Shown here: positions 1 to 5,755 of the stretch, one piece after another
Numbering within the stretch: position 1 is the stretch's first letter
Layout of the letters: every line of letters starts with the position of its first letter
Assembly: GCA_018064565.1 (NCBI GenBank)
Contig: JAGHVA010000061.1
Coordinates: forward strand, 1 to 6,455
Source of the DNA: Candidatus Colimorpha onthohippi
GTDB lineage: Bacteria > Bacteroidota > Bacteroidia > Bacteroidales > P3
Direction: 5' to 3'
Length of the DNA: 6,455 nucleotides
Notes under the pieces: model-generated
Told to the model about the DNA's origin: nothing
Seen by the model: only the letters and a program-made list of their open reading frames with translations
Databases searched by the model: none
Program-made: the position numbers and the translations under genes

Positions 1-328
1 TGTCTGTCTGATGACGATAAGCGGTAACGAAATCCGTAACATCCAAATATATCGTCGGGTACTTGTTGAGGTGCTGTTCGAATGATGGATGGTTGGCAAT
101 CACAAGGTCTGCGAAAAGGTCACGGCTGTCGCACGATTTGTCATAATAAGCATACAGCATGTTGGCCGCCATGGTTTTGCCAAAGCGGCGACATCGGGTG
201 ACGCAGGTGTATCGTCTCTCGCTGTTAAGCGTCTGGTTGATGACATCTATCAATCCCGATTTGTCGATATATTCGCCATTCGTGGCGACCCGAAAGCCTT
301 CGTTTCCCTTGTTGATATATAAACCCAT
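1..328 (-). CDS. AAA-ATPase-like protein, N-terminal part (cut by window edge)
   Basis: Read on the minus strand from the ATG at 328-326, the frame is open for 109 codons to the left edge with no stop, so the gene is partial. The protein begins MGLYINKGNEGF, then EYIDKSGLIDVIN (about residues 19-31) and a P-loop-like CRRFGKTMAANML (46-58), followed by a short D-V-T-D-F strand near 96-100. This order is typical of the AAA-ATPase-like family (Pfam AAA-ATPase_like), very numerous in Bacteroidetes. Members usually run past 500 residues and end in a PD-(D/E)XK nuclease-like domain, which would lie outside this window and is not seen. The cellular role of the family is not settled; mobile-element or defence roles are only suggestions. 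The start is well placed: the N-terminus matches the family start, and a good promoter lies about 100 bases upstream (428-459). Confidence 0.85.
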   Translation of the reverse strand, partial: MGLYINKGNEGFRVATNGEYIDKSGLIDVINQTLNSERRYTCVTRCRRFGKTMAANMLYAYYDKSCDSRDLFADLVIANHPSFEQHLNKYPTIYLDVTDFVTAYRHQTD

Positions 329-427
329 AAAACTAATCAAAGCTATAGAATATTCTTGTTAAGTACTCCCCAATATTTAATGATTGAACATTGCGGCATA
401 AACCACTGCATCTCTATCTTGACGCTG

Positions 428-459
428 CAAAGTTAATACTATCAGTTGAATTACACAAA
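428..459 (-). promoter_or_regulatory. Bacteroidetes-type promoter for the AAA-ATPase-like gene
   Basis: On the minus strand, TTTG (459-456) is followed after exactly 20 bases by TAACTTTG (435-428), matching the Bacteroidetes primary-sigma consensus TTTG-N19-21-TAnnTTTG. Transcription would begin near 420-423, giving a leader of roughly 95 bases to the ATG at 328. No Shine-Dalgarno is evident before that ATG, as is usual in this phylum. Confidence 0.7.
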
Positions 460-648
460 AGTTTATCCTACTTTCTGCTTGAAGCAGATTATAAAAGAGC
501 ACGACACAGACAGACCATCCAAAAAAAATCAACTCAGGGGTATGCTCGTTTTTTTTGAATCTATAGAGCAGCTATTTGAATTAGTTAGTTTGATAGTCCT
601 TATACCCTCTTTGTGGAAATTTATTTTCAAAGATTTTGCATGTTTGTA
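460..648. other. Intergenic stretch with no recognisable gene
   Basis: Between the two outward-facing promoters there is AT-rich sequence with homopolymer runs (A8 near 521-528, T8 near 549-556). A 103-codon frame crosses it (446-757), but it begins inside the minus-strand promoter, runs through the plus-strand promoter and encodes nothing I recognise, so I do not call it. Short inverted matches (TGCTC/GAGCA at 543-547 and 566-570) are too weak to call a terminator. I see no RNA gene here. Confidence 0.5.
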
Positions 649-679
649 TTGGAATCAACAAAAATATTTTTTACCTTTG
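649..679 (+). promoter_or_regulatory. Bacteroidetes-type promoter for the short-chain dehydrogenase
   Basis: TTGG (649-652) is followed after 19 bases by TACCTTTG (672-679), a full match to the -7 consensus TAnnTTTG with a near-consensus -33 element. The spacer ends in the T-rich run common in Bacteroides promoters. Transcription would start around 684-687, leaving a leader of about 110 bases before the ATG at 796, long enough to hold regulatory structure. Confidence 0.7.
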
Positions 680-715
680 CAACCGCATAGGTTGATGAAC
701 AAATCGAACAACAAT

Positions 716-754
716 AGTTGTCTAACATCTAATCGGTATTACCCTGAGACAACT
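716..754 (+). promoter_or_regulatory. Inverted repeat in the dehydrogenase leader
   Basis: AGTTGTCT (716-723) and AGACAACT (747-754) are perfect 8-base inverted repeats separated by 23 bases, inside the predicted 5' leader. A smaller overlapping hairpin, CAAC-AATA-GTTG (709-720), would compete for the left arm. A 20-codon frame starting MNKSNNN (ATG at 695) ends at 757, just past the right arm. The arrangement could be a regulatory leader hairpin or an operator for a dimeric regulator. It is not a known riboswitch to my eye and may be chance in AT-rich DNA. Confidence 0.3.
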
Positions 755-795
755 TAACTATAAACGAAATTTAGTATTATTACGATTCCAAAAAG

Positions 796-1569
796 ATGAA
801 AAATTATTTTGACTTGAAAGGCCAAGTAGCTATCGTTACTGGATGCAGCACTGGACTTGGTGTGCAAATGGCTTGTGCTTTAGCCAGTCAGGGGTGCAAT
901 ATTGTACCCATTGCAAGACGCGAAGATAAGGTAAAAGAAGTAGCCACCATGATTGCGGAACAATTTGGCGTAGAGACACTTCCTCTACGCTGTGACGTAA
1001 CCAGCACTGAACAGGTGGAAACGATGGTGCTTGCCACCATGGAACGCTTTGGGCGTATAGACATCCTTATCAATAATGCTGGTACTGGTGCAATAGCACC
1101 TTCGGTAGATTTGACTGACGAACAGTTTGCCAACGAGTTGGAGGTGGATTTGTTTGGCTCGTTCAAAGTGGCTCGTGCAGTGGTAAAACATGCCATGCTA
1201 CCCGCCCATTATGGTCGCATTATCAACATAGCAAGTATGTATGGTTTGGTAGGCAATAAGATAGCGCCATCCACTCCTTACCACGCAGCCAAAGGCGGTG
1301 TGGTGAATATGACTCGTGCGCTGGCAGCTGAATGGGGCAAAGACGGTATCACTGTAAACAGCATCTGTCCTGGCTATTTCATGACGCCTCTTACCAAAGA
1401 GACACTGGAGACCGAGTGGTTCTCTCAATATGCCAAAGGTGCCATCCCGATGGAACGCTATGGGCGTGAAGGCGAATTGGATACCGCAGCATTATTTTTA
1501 GCCTCGCCTGCCAGTACATACGTCAACGGTGTAGCACTTCCTGTAGATGGAGGCTATACCTGCATCTAA
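796..1569 (+). CDS. Gluconate 5-dehydrogenase-like short-chain dehydrogenase/reductase
   Basis: A 257-residue classical SDR, the normal length for the family. It shows the nucleotide-binding TGCSTGLG (residues 15-22), CDVT (66-69, adenine pocket), NNAG (93-96), catalytic Ser147, YHAAK with Tyr162 and Lys166, PG at 192-193 and a C-terminal PVDGGYTCI. Position 118, where many SDRs have the structural Asn, is Asp (VDLFG); from memory this is common in gluconate 5-dehydrogenases, so I do not read it as a defect. The two Arg after the second strand (41-42) suggest NADP(H) preference, by inference. The closest family is cytosolic gluconate 5-dehydrogenase, reversible 5-keto-gluconate/gluconate conversion, but SDR substrates cannot be fixed from sequence and a related polyol or uronate step is possible. 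The start at 796 gives the usual N-terminus (F-D-L-K-G-Q-V-A) and has no Shine-Dalgarno. It stands alone, with its own promoter and terminator. Confidence 0.9.
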   Translation: MKNYFDLKGQVAIVTGCSTGLGVQMACALASQGCNIVPIARREDKVKEVATMIAEQFGVETLPLRCDVTSTEQVETMVLATMERFGRIDILINNAGTGAIAPSVDLTDEQFANELEVDLFGSFKVARAVVKHAMLPAHYGRIINIASMYGLVGNKIAPSTPYHAAKGGVVNMTRALAAEWGKDGITVNSICPGYFMTPLTKETLETEWFSQYAKGAIPMERYGREGELDTAALFLASPASTYVNGVALPVDGGYTCI

Positions 1570-1596
1570 CAAGACGCTTGCCAAATATAACCACTA

Positions 1597-1630
1597 CAGC
1601 CCCAACCAGCTTTGATTGGGGCTGATTTTA
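1597..1630 (+). terminator. Intrinsic terminator after the dehydrogenase
   Basis: CAGCCCCAA (1597-1605) and TTGGGGCTG (1616-1624) form a perfect 9-bp GC-rich stem with a 10-base loop, followed by ATTTTA. It lies 28 bases past the dehydrogenase stop. The T-tail is short, so termination may be incomplete, but the convergent tRNA terminator lies just beyond. Confidence 0.75.
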
Positions 1631-1662
1631 TGGATGTTGCAGACTGCAAAGCACTCCCATAC

Positions 1663-1697
1663 AAAAAAAAAGACAGAGACCGTTAAGTCTCTGTCTT
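1663..1697 (-). terminator. Intrinsic terminator of tRNA-His
   Basis: On the minus strand AAGACAGAGAC (1697-1687), a 6-base loop and GTCTCTGTCTT (1680-1670) make a perfect 11-bp stem followed by an unbroken T run (complement of the A run at 1663-1669). It lies 12 bases past the tRNA 3' end: a strong rho-independent terminator for a single-tRNA transcript. It faces the dehydrogenase terminator, so the two units are insulated. Confidence 0.9.
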
Positions 1698-1709
1698 ACC
1701 TTTTCAGCG

Positions 1710-1784
1710 GGTGGGAGGTGGGATTCGAACCCACGACCTTCGGAACCACAATCCGGCACTCTAACCAGCTGAGCTACGCCCACC
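1710..1784 (-). tRNA. tRNA-His (anticodon GTG)
   Basis: The minus strand folds into a cloverleaf with acceptor GTGGGCG/CTCCCAC, a D arm GCTC/GAGT with AGCTGGTTA loop, anticodon loop TTGTGGT (anticodon GTG, His), and a T arm GTGGG-TTCGAAT-CCCAC. An extra G precedes position 1 (complement of 1784) and position 73 is C (complement of 1710), the G-1:C73 pair that is the hallmark of bacterial tRNA-His. CCA is not encoded (CGC follows C73), so it must be added enzymatically. Two stem positions do not pair: C6 with U67 in the acceptor and C27 with A43 in the anticodon stem; G10-U25 is a wobble. It has its own promoter (1805-1835) and terminator. Confidence 0.93.
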
Positions 1785-1804
1785 ATCTGTTCAGAAAAGC
1801 GCTG

Positions 1805-1835
1805 CAAAGGTACGACTATTTTTTGAACTGACAAA
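1805..1835 (-). promoter_or_regulatory. Promoter of tRNA-His
   Basis: On the minus strand TTTG (1835-1832), 19 bases, then TACCTTTG (1812-1805): a perfect Bacteroidetes housekeeping promoter. Transcription would start near 1798-1800, roughly 15 bases before the mature tRNA 5' end at 1784, so only a short 5' trailer needs RNase P removal. Confidence 0.8.
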
Positions 1836-1840
1836 TTTTT

Positions 1841-1871
1841 TTCGCATATAGATCATTTTTCTTTAATTTTG
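1841..1871 (+). promoter_or_regulatory. Promoter of the trmH-thiL-pcm-prmC cluster
   Basis: TTCG (1841-1844, one off TTTG) is followed after 19 bases by TAATTTTG (1864-1871), a full match to TAnnTTTG. Transcription would start about 5-7 bases downstream, at 1876-1878, essentially at the ATG at 1878, predicting a leaderless or nearly leaderless mRNA. Its -33 element lies only 5 bases from that of the divergent tRNA promoter. Confidence 0.6.
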
Positions 1872-1877
1872 CATCTT

Positions 1878-2618
1878 ATGATATCACGGAATAAATTGCG
1901 GGAACTGTCTGTATATAAGCAATCAAAAGCATGTGATGCAGACAATGTTTTTGTGGTGGAAGGTGTAAAACTTTGCGAGGAGGCTTTGGTTAGCAAGGCT
2001 GTGATAAAGGTGATTTGCGGATCTGAAAAATGGTTTTTTGAGCATCCTAATGTACCTGTCAATGCCGAATGCTATACGCTCAACACAGCCGATTTGGAAC
2101 GGTTGAGCAGCATGCGTACTCCCAATGAGGTTTGGATGCTGGTAGAACGGCTCGACATATTAGCATCAACAAATAACAATGGGTTGATATTAGCACTTGA
2201 CCACCTGCAAGATCCTGGCAATCTGGGCACCATTATCCGTACCGCCGATTGGTATGGAATCCGTCATATTGTGTGCAGTCCTGACACTGTGAGTTGCTAC
2301 AATCCTAAAGTAGTACAAGCTACAATGGGAGGTATATTCCGCACCCGAATAGACTACCTGCCATTGGAGCAATGGCTTGCCTCTTGCGGTATGCCAATAT
2401 ATGGTGCACTACTTGATGGTCAAGATATTAGATATCAAAAACTTGCAACACCTGCTGTATTAGTAATAGGCAATGAGTCACGTGGTATTACAGCCAATAC
2501 GCAACAATATGTTACCCACCGAATCGCCATCCCCAATATTGGTGGTACTGCCGAAAGCCTAAATGCCAGTGTGGCGGCGGCTATCATTATCCATGACTTT
2601 ATGACATCTACAAACTGA
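1878..2618 (+). CDS. TrmH/SpoU-family RNA 2'-O-ribose methyltransferase
   Basis: A 246-residue SPOUT-class enzyme that transfers methyl from SAM to a ribose 2'-OH in rRNA or tRNA. The N-terminal part (about 1-90) resembles the SpoU substrate-binding domain, including F-V-V-E-G-V-K-L at 25-32. The knotted catalytic domain has all three motifs: DPGNLGTIIRTA (112-123, with Asn115 and Arg121), VLVIGNESRGI (194-204, with Glu200) and IPNIGGTAESLNASVA (218-233). I chose the ATG at 1878 over an in-frame TTG at 1869 because the TTG lies inside the -7 promoter element and because family members begin M-I-S-x-N-K. The target nucleotide cannot be told from sequence, so I give no symbol; 23S rRNA is the commonest target of this subgroup. 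First gene of the plus-strand cluster, 27 bases before the thiL-like gene. Confidence 0.92.
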   Translation: MISRNKLRELSVYKQSKACDADNVFVVEGVKLCEEALVSKAVIKVICGSEKWFFEHPNVPVNAECYTLNTADLERLSSMRTPNEVWMLVERLDILASTNNNGLILALDHLQDPGNLGTIIRTADWYGIRHIVCSPDTVSCYNPKVVQATMGGIFRTRIDYLPLEQWLASCGMPIYGALLDGQDIRYQKLATPAVLVIGNESRGITANTQQYVTHRIAIPNIGGTAESLNASVAAAIIIHDFMTSTN

Positions 2619-2645
2619 ATAAAAAAAATATTCCAAAAAACCGCT

Positions 2646-3692
2646 ATGTTAGAATACGAAGAGGGAAGAACTGAATTGAAATCACTGGGCAAGTTTGCAT
2701 TAGTGGAACGCCTGACCGATGGATTTGACAAGCATCAAAGCAACACGCTGTGTGGTGTAGGCGATGACTGCGCAGTGATAGCCTGCCACGACCAGCTACT
2801 TACGCTTGCCACTACAAACACATTGGTAGAAGGGATTGATTTCGACATGTCGTACACGCCACTACGACACCTTGGATACAAGGCTGTTGCCATAGCTATC
2901 AGCAATATCGCTGCTATGAACGGCACCCCACAACAAGTGATGATTAGTGTAGCCATAAGCAATCGATATAGTGTGGAGGCTCTCGAAGAACTGTATGCTG
3001 GTATCCGACTATGCTGCAACCGATATGACGTTGACTTAGTAGGCGGAGATACCTCCACCACACAGTCGGGCATGGTACTTACCGCCACCGTCATCGGGCA
3101 AGTAGATAAGCATCAAATAACTTACCGCAGCGGTGCAAAAAATAACGATTTGATATGCGTAAGCGGTGATTTAGGCAGTGCCTATAGTGGACTGCTCGTG
3201 TTGGAACGTGAGAAGATCAATTTCATTGCAAATCCTAAAGAACAACCTGATTTAGACAGCTACGACTATGTCTTAGAGCGCTTTTTGAAACCAGAACCCC
3301 GCATGGATATTGTACAATTTTTGCACGAAAAAGACATCGTACCAACTTCAATGATTGACGTGAGCAACGGATTGGCCAGCGAGATGCTTCTGATATGCCA
3401 AGCAGGACACTGCGGTTGTAATATCTATGAGGAAAAACTGCCCATCGACTATCAAACCACTCGCGTATGCAGTGAGATTAGCAAAAACATGATGCCTGTA
3501 AGCAATGCCCTAAATGGAGGGTCAGATTACGAACTGCTTTTTACCATAGCGCAAAGCGACTATGATAAAGTTAAAGAAAGCCGCGAAGTGCATATTATAG
3601 GACATATCACCGATGGCGATGCTGTACTTGTTACGCCTCAAAACACTACTATCGAGTTGCGGGCTCAAGGGTTTCAAAACAATGACGACTAA
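2646..3692 (+). CDS. thiL: Thiamine-monophosphate kinase (ThiL) homologue with altered active site
   Basis: This 348-residue protein is collinear with ThiL, which phosphorylates thiamine monophosphate to the diphosphate using ATP and Mg in the cytosol. Seen: the RTELKSLGKF N-terminus (8-17), GVGDDCAV (37-44), the LVEG segment (60-63), AMNGTP (90-95), VGGDTS (132-137), the SGDLGSAY loop (173-180), SMIDVS (235-240) and GGSDYELLF (291-299). GDD at 39-41 and GGD at 133-135 are intact. However, the Asp normally found in TTD, SDI and ISDG is Asn here (Asn58, Asn87, Asn241). His in VEGxHF is Asp65, and Glu in GGEDYEL is Ser293. The family uses those Asp residues to hold Mg and phosphates, so catalysis as a normal ThiL is doubtful although the frame is complete. 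It could be a diverged paralogue or a nucleotide-binding pseudo-enzyme. The only ATG fitting the alignment is at 2646. It lies in the trmH-pcm-prmC cluster with no promoter visible in the 27-base gap. Confidence 0.85.
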   Translation: MLEYEEGRTELKSLGKFALVERLTDGFDKHQSNTLCGVGDDCAVIACHDQLLTLATTNTLVEGIDFDMSYTPLRHLGYKAVAIAISNIAAMNGTPQQVMISVAISNRYSVEALEELYAGIRLCCNRYDVDLVGGDTSTTQSGMVLTATVIGQVDKHQITYRSGAKNNDLICVSGDLGSAYSGLLVLEREKINFIANPKEQPDLDSYDYVLERFLKPEPRMDIVQFLHEKDIVPTSMIDVSNGLASEMLLICQAGHCGCNIYEEKLPIDYQTTRVCSEISKNMMPVSNALNGGSDYELLFTIAQSDYDKVKESREVHIIGHITDGDAVLVTPQNTTIELRAQGFQNNDD

Positions 3693-3722
3693 TCAGTATC
3701 TCACCACAAAACACTCTGAAAT

Positions 3723-4394
3723 TTGATTACTACCGATACACTTCTGGATCAGGGACGACGACGACGCATGTGCGAACGGTTACGGAACAATGGCATCAGC
3801 CAAGAAGCTGTTCTCGAAGCCATGCGACAAGTGCCTCGCCACTGGTTTATGGATATCTCGTTTAGGGATATGGCATACGAAGAAAACCAAGCATTTCCAA
3901 TAGCCTGCCAACAAACCATATCACAACCTTGGACAGTGGCATTTCAGACTCAGCTATTGGATATTGCCCCAGAAATGAAAGTACTGGAAATAGGCACTGG
4001 CAGCGGCTACCAAACAGCTGTGTTATGCCAAATGAAAGCCAAAGTATATACTATTGAACGACAAAAAGGGCTGTTTGATGCCACCAAGGCACTGTTATCA
4101 GCCGCACATTATAGGGCAAAATGCTTTTTGGGCGATGGCTTTCAAGGTCTGAAAGAGGTGGACTATGGCCCTTACGACCGTATAATCATCACCTGCGGAG
4201 CTCCTTCTATCCCTAACGATGTTGTAAAACAGCTAAAAGTGGGTGGTAAACTCGTGGTTCCAGTAGGCGAAACCAATCAGCAGATGGTTCGGCTTATTAA
4301 GAACTCCGAAGATGAATCTGGCTGGATAACGGAGGAACACGGCAATTGCAAATTTGTACCCATGCTCCAGGGAAGGGCATTTCAACGGTCATGA
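3723..4394 (+). CDS. pcm: Protein-L-isoaspartate O-methyltransferase
   Basis: A 223-residue cytosolic SAM-dependent repair enzyme that methylates isoaspartyl residues in aged proteins so that they can revert to Asp. Motifs: VPRHWFMD (37-44), PIACQQTISQPWTVAFQT (59-76, holding the active-site Ser67), SAM-binding VLEIGTGSGYQTAVL (87-101), YTIER (109-113), GDGFQGL (137-143), YDRIIITCGAP (151-161) and LKVGGKLVVPVG near the end. There is no ATG at the family start. I take the TTG at 3723, just 4 bases after an in-frame TGA (3717-3719), because the first 22 residues from it align without gaps to Bacteroides homologues as I remember them. The first in-frame ATG (3768) would remove 15 of these. It follows the thiL-like gene by 30 bases, and its stop overlaps the prmC start as ATGA. 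Confidence 0.93.
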   Translation: MITTDTLLDQGRRRRMCERLRNNGISQEAVLEAMRQVPRHWFMDISFRDMAYEENQAFPIACQQTISQPWTVAFQTQLLDIAPEMKVLEIGTGSGYQTAVLCQMKAKVYTIERQKGLFDATKALLSAAHYRAKCFLGDGFQGLKEVDYGPYDRIIITCGAPSIPNDVVKQLKVGGKLVVPVGETNQQMVRLIKNSEDESGWITEEHGNCKFVPMLQGRAFQRS

Positions 4395-5284
4395 ACACCA
4401 CATCAATGCCCATAGCATCCAACCGTGTGCAAGACATCAAACGGCACATCCGACTGTCGTTATGTGATAGCTATTCAAACGGAGAGCTTGAGTCGGTTGT
4501 TCGCATCCTGTTTGAAGCATTTATGGGATGGGACTCCACCCAATTGCTGCTCCATGGCAACGAGACAGTCAACCAATCAGACTTGCTGCGGTTTTATTGG
4601 GCTGTCGAAGCACTGCGGAAAGGACAGCCCATACAACAAGTGGTAGGATATACCGACTTTGGCGAATGCCGTATCTTTGTTAACAGCCATACGCTTATTC
4701 CCCGACCAGAGACCGAGGAGCTGGCATTGCGTGCCATACAGATAGCCAAAACTTCGCTACCCGACCATCCGCACTGCCTTGACCTATGCACTGGAAGCGG
4801 ATGTATTGCCATAGCCCTCTCAAAAGCACTACCTAATGCCACAGTATGGGGTGCAGATATCTCTGAACCAGCACTGAAAATGGCTTGTCACAATGCTGTG
4901 TCCAACCATGTGGAAGTATCTTTTATCTATACCGACTTGATGGGATGCACCGATACAATCCACTCACTGGGCAAGATGGATTTGATAATAAGCAACCCTC
5001 CATACGTGATGGAACATGAGCGTGCTCAGATGCACCGGCGCGTATTAGACTTCGAACCTGATACCGCATTGTTCGTGCCAGACTGCGACCCATTGAAATT
5101 TTACCGATCTATCGCCATACTATCCCAGTCATGTTTAGACGACAACGGCGTTTTGATGTTGGAGATAAATGAGAAACTTGGAACGGAAACAATCCAATTG
5201 ATAAAATCACTTGGATTTGAAGGCGATGTACTTCAAGATTTTTGGGGAAAAGATAGGTTTGTGGTGGCACATCACTGCCGCTAA
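4391..5284 (+). CDS. prmC: Peptide chain release factor N5-glutamine methyltransferase
   Basis: A 297-residue HemK/PrmC enzyme that methylates the Gln of the GGQ motif in release factors RF1 and RF2, raising termination efficiency. The N-terminal helical domain (about 1-85) binds the release factor. Seen after it: YTDFG, then IPRPETEE (103-110), SAM-binding LDLCTGSGCIAIAL (from 130) and the catalytic NPPY (202-205) that contacts the glutamine. The length is normal for the family. I chose the ATG at 4391, which overlaps the pcm stop as ATGA and suggests translational coupling; an ATG at 4406 is also possible, and an upstream TTG at 4346 would lie within pcm. Its TAA (5282-5284) overlaps the dtd stop on the other strand. 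The gene closes a cluster with two other SAM-dependent methyltransferases (trmH, pcm). Confidence 0.95.
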   Translation: MNTTSMPIASNRVQDIKRHIRLSLCDSYSNGELESVVRILFEAFMGWDSTQLLLHGNETVNQSDLLRFYWAVEALRKGQPIQQVVGYTDFGECRIFVNSHTLIPRPETEELALRAIQIAKTSLPDHPHCLDLCTGSGCIAIALSKALPNATVWGADISEPALKMACHNAVSNHVEVSFIYTDLMGCTDTIHSLGKMDLIISNPPYVMEHERAQMHRRVLDFEPDTALFVPDCDPLKFYRSIAILSQSCLDDNGVLMLEINEKLGTETIQLIKSLGFEGDVLQDFWGKDRFVVAHHCR

Positions 5285-5736
5285 ATACGATTTTTAGAAT
5301 CAATACAAATTGTTACAGGACCATCGTTGACCAAATGCACCTGCATGTCAGCGCCAAAACGACCTGTTTGAACTTGATTGCCAAACAATTGCTGCAAACG
5401 ACTGATAAACCGCTCGTAGATAGGAATTGCCACTTCTGGACGAGACGCCCGAATATATGAGGGTCGGTTGCCTTTTTTGACAGATGCCATGAGCGTGAAT
5501 TGGCTCACAACAATGATGCCAGCACCAGAAATTCCAGTTATAGGAAGATTCATTATACCCTGATTGTCGTTGAATATACGCAGCCCTACTACCTTATGAC
5601 ACAGCCATTCAATATCTTCATCATTATCAGCATCTTCAACCCCAACCAAGATTAACATACCCTTACCGATTGATGCCACTTGCTGCTGACCAATAGCAAC
5701 ACTCGCCTCCAAAACCCGCTGAATTACAATTCTCAT
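5281..5736 (-). CDS. dtd: D-aminoacyl-tRNA deacylase
   Basis: A 151-residue homodimeric proofreading enzyme that hydrolyses D-aminoacyl-tRNAs (and glycine mischarged on tRNA-Ala), keeping D-residues out of proteins. It begins MRIVIQRV and has IGKGMLILVGV, SQFTLMAS (78-85), KKGNRPSYIRA (87-97) and NDGPVT (137-142). The last contains the Gly-cisPro pair (139-140) that enforces chirality. The length is standard. I chose the ATG at 5736-5734 because it gives the family N-terminus exactly and has a strong GAGGAGG 7 bases upstream; a TTG two codons earlier would add Met-Asp only. The gene follows the helicase fragment by 19 bases, so the two were probably co-transcribed. It ends tail-to-tail with prmC, overlapping by 4 bases. 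Confidence 0.96.
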   Translation of the reverse strand: MRIVIQRVLEASVAIGQQQVASIGKGMLILVGVEDADNDEDIEWLCHKVVGLRIFNDNQGIMNLPITGISGAGIIVVSQFTLMASVKKGNRPSYIRASRPEVAIPIYERFISRLQQLFGNQVQTGRFGADMQVHLVNDGPVTICIDSKNRI

Positions 5737-5743
5737 ATCCAAT

Positions 5744-5750
5744 CCTCCTC
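5744..5750 (-). promoter_or_regulatory. Strong Shine-Dalgarno for dtd
   Basis: GAGGAGG on the minus strand, 7 bases before the ATG at 5736-5734, fixes the dtd start. It stands out because none of the other starts in this window has an obvious Shine-Dalgarno, in keeping with the phylum. Confidence 0.6.
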
Positions 5751-5755
5751 AAACA

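Noticed and set aside
89..362. Two overlapping plus-strand frames at the left end
   Set aside because: Both are shadows of the minus-strand AAA-ATPase-like gene, whose protein is recognisable.
498..570. Possible terminator from GAGCA/TGCTC and A8/T8 runs
   Set aside because: Stems of five bases with long loops, and no gene ends there on either strand.
446..757. 103-codon open frame on the plus strand
   Set aside because: It starts inside the minus-strand promoter and runs through the plus-strand promoter, has no recognisable similarity or upstream signal, and looks like AT-rich intergenic sequence.
888..1428. Minus-strand frames opposite the dehydrogenase
   Set aside because: Antisense shadows of a clear SDR with all its motifs; no independent signals.
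1616..1831. 71-codon plus-strand frame with WEVGFEPTTFG
   Set aside because: It is the antisense translation of the same tRNA, another common artefact.
1628..1834. 68-codon minus-strand frame with GVAQLVRVPDCGSEGRG
   Set aside because: This is the well-known false translation of a tRNA gene; it spans tRNA-His and its terminator.
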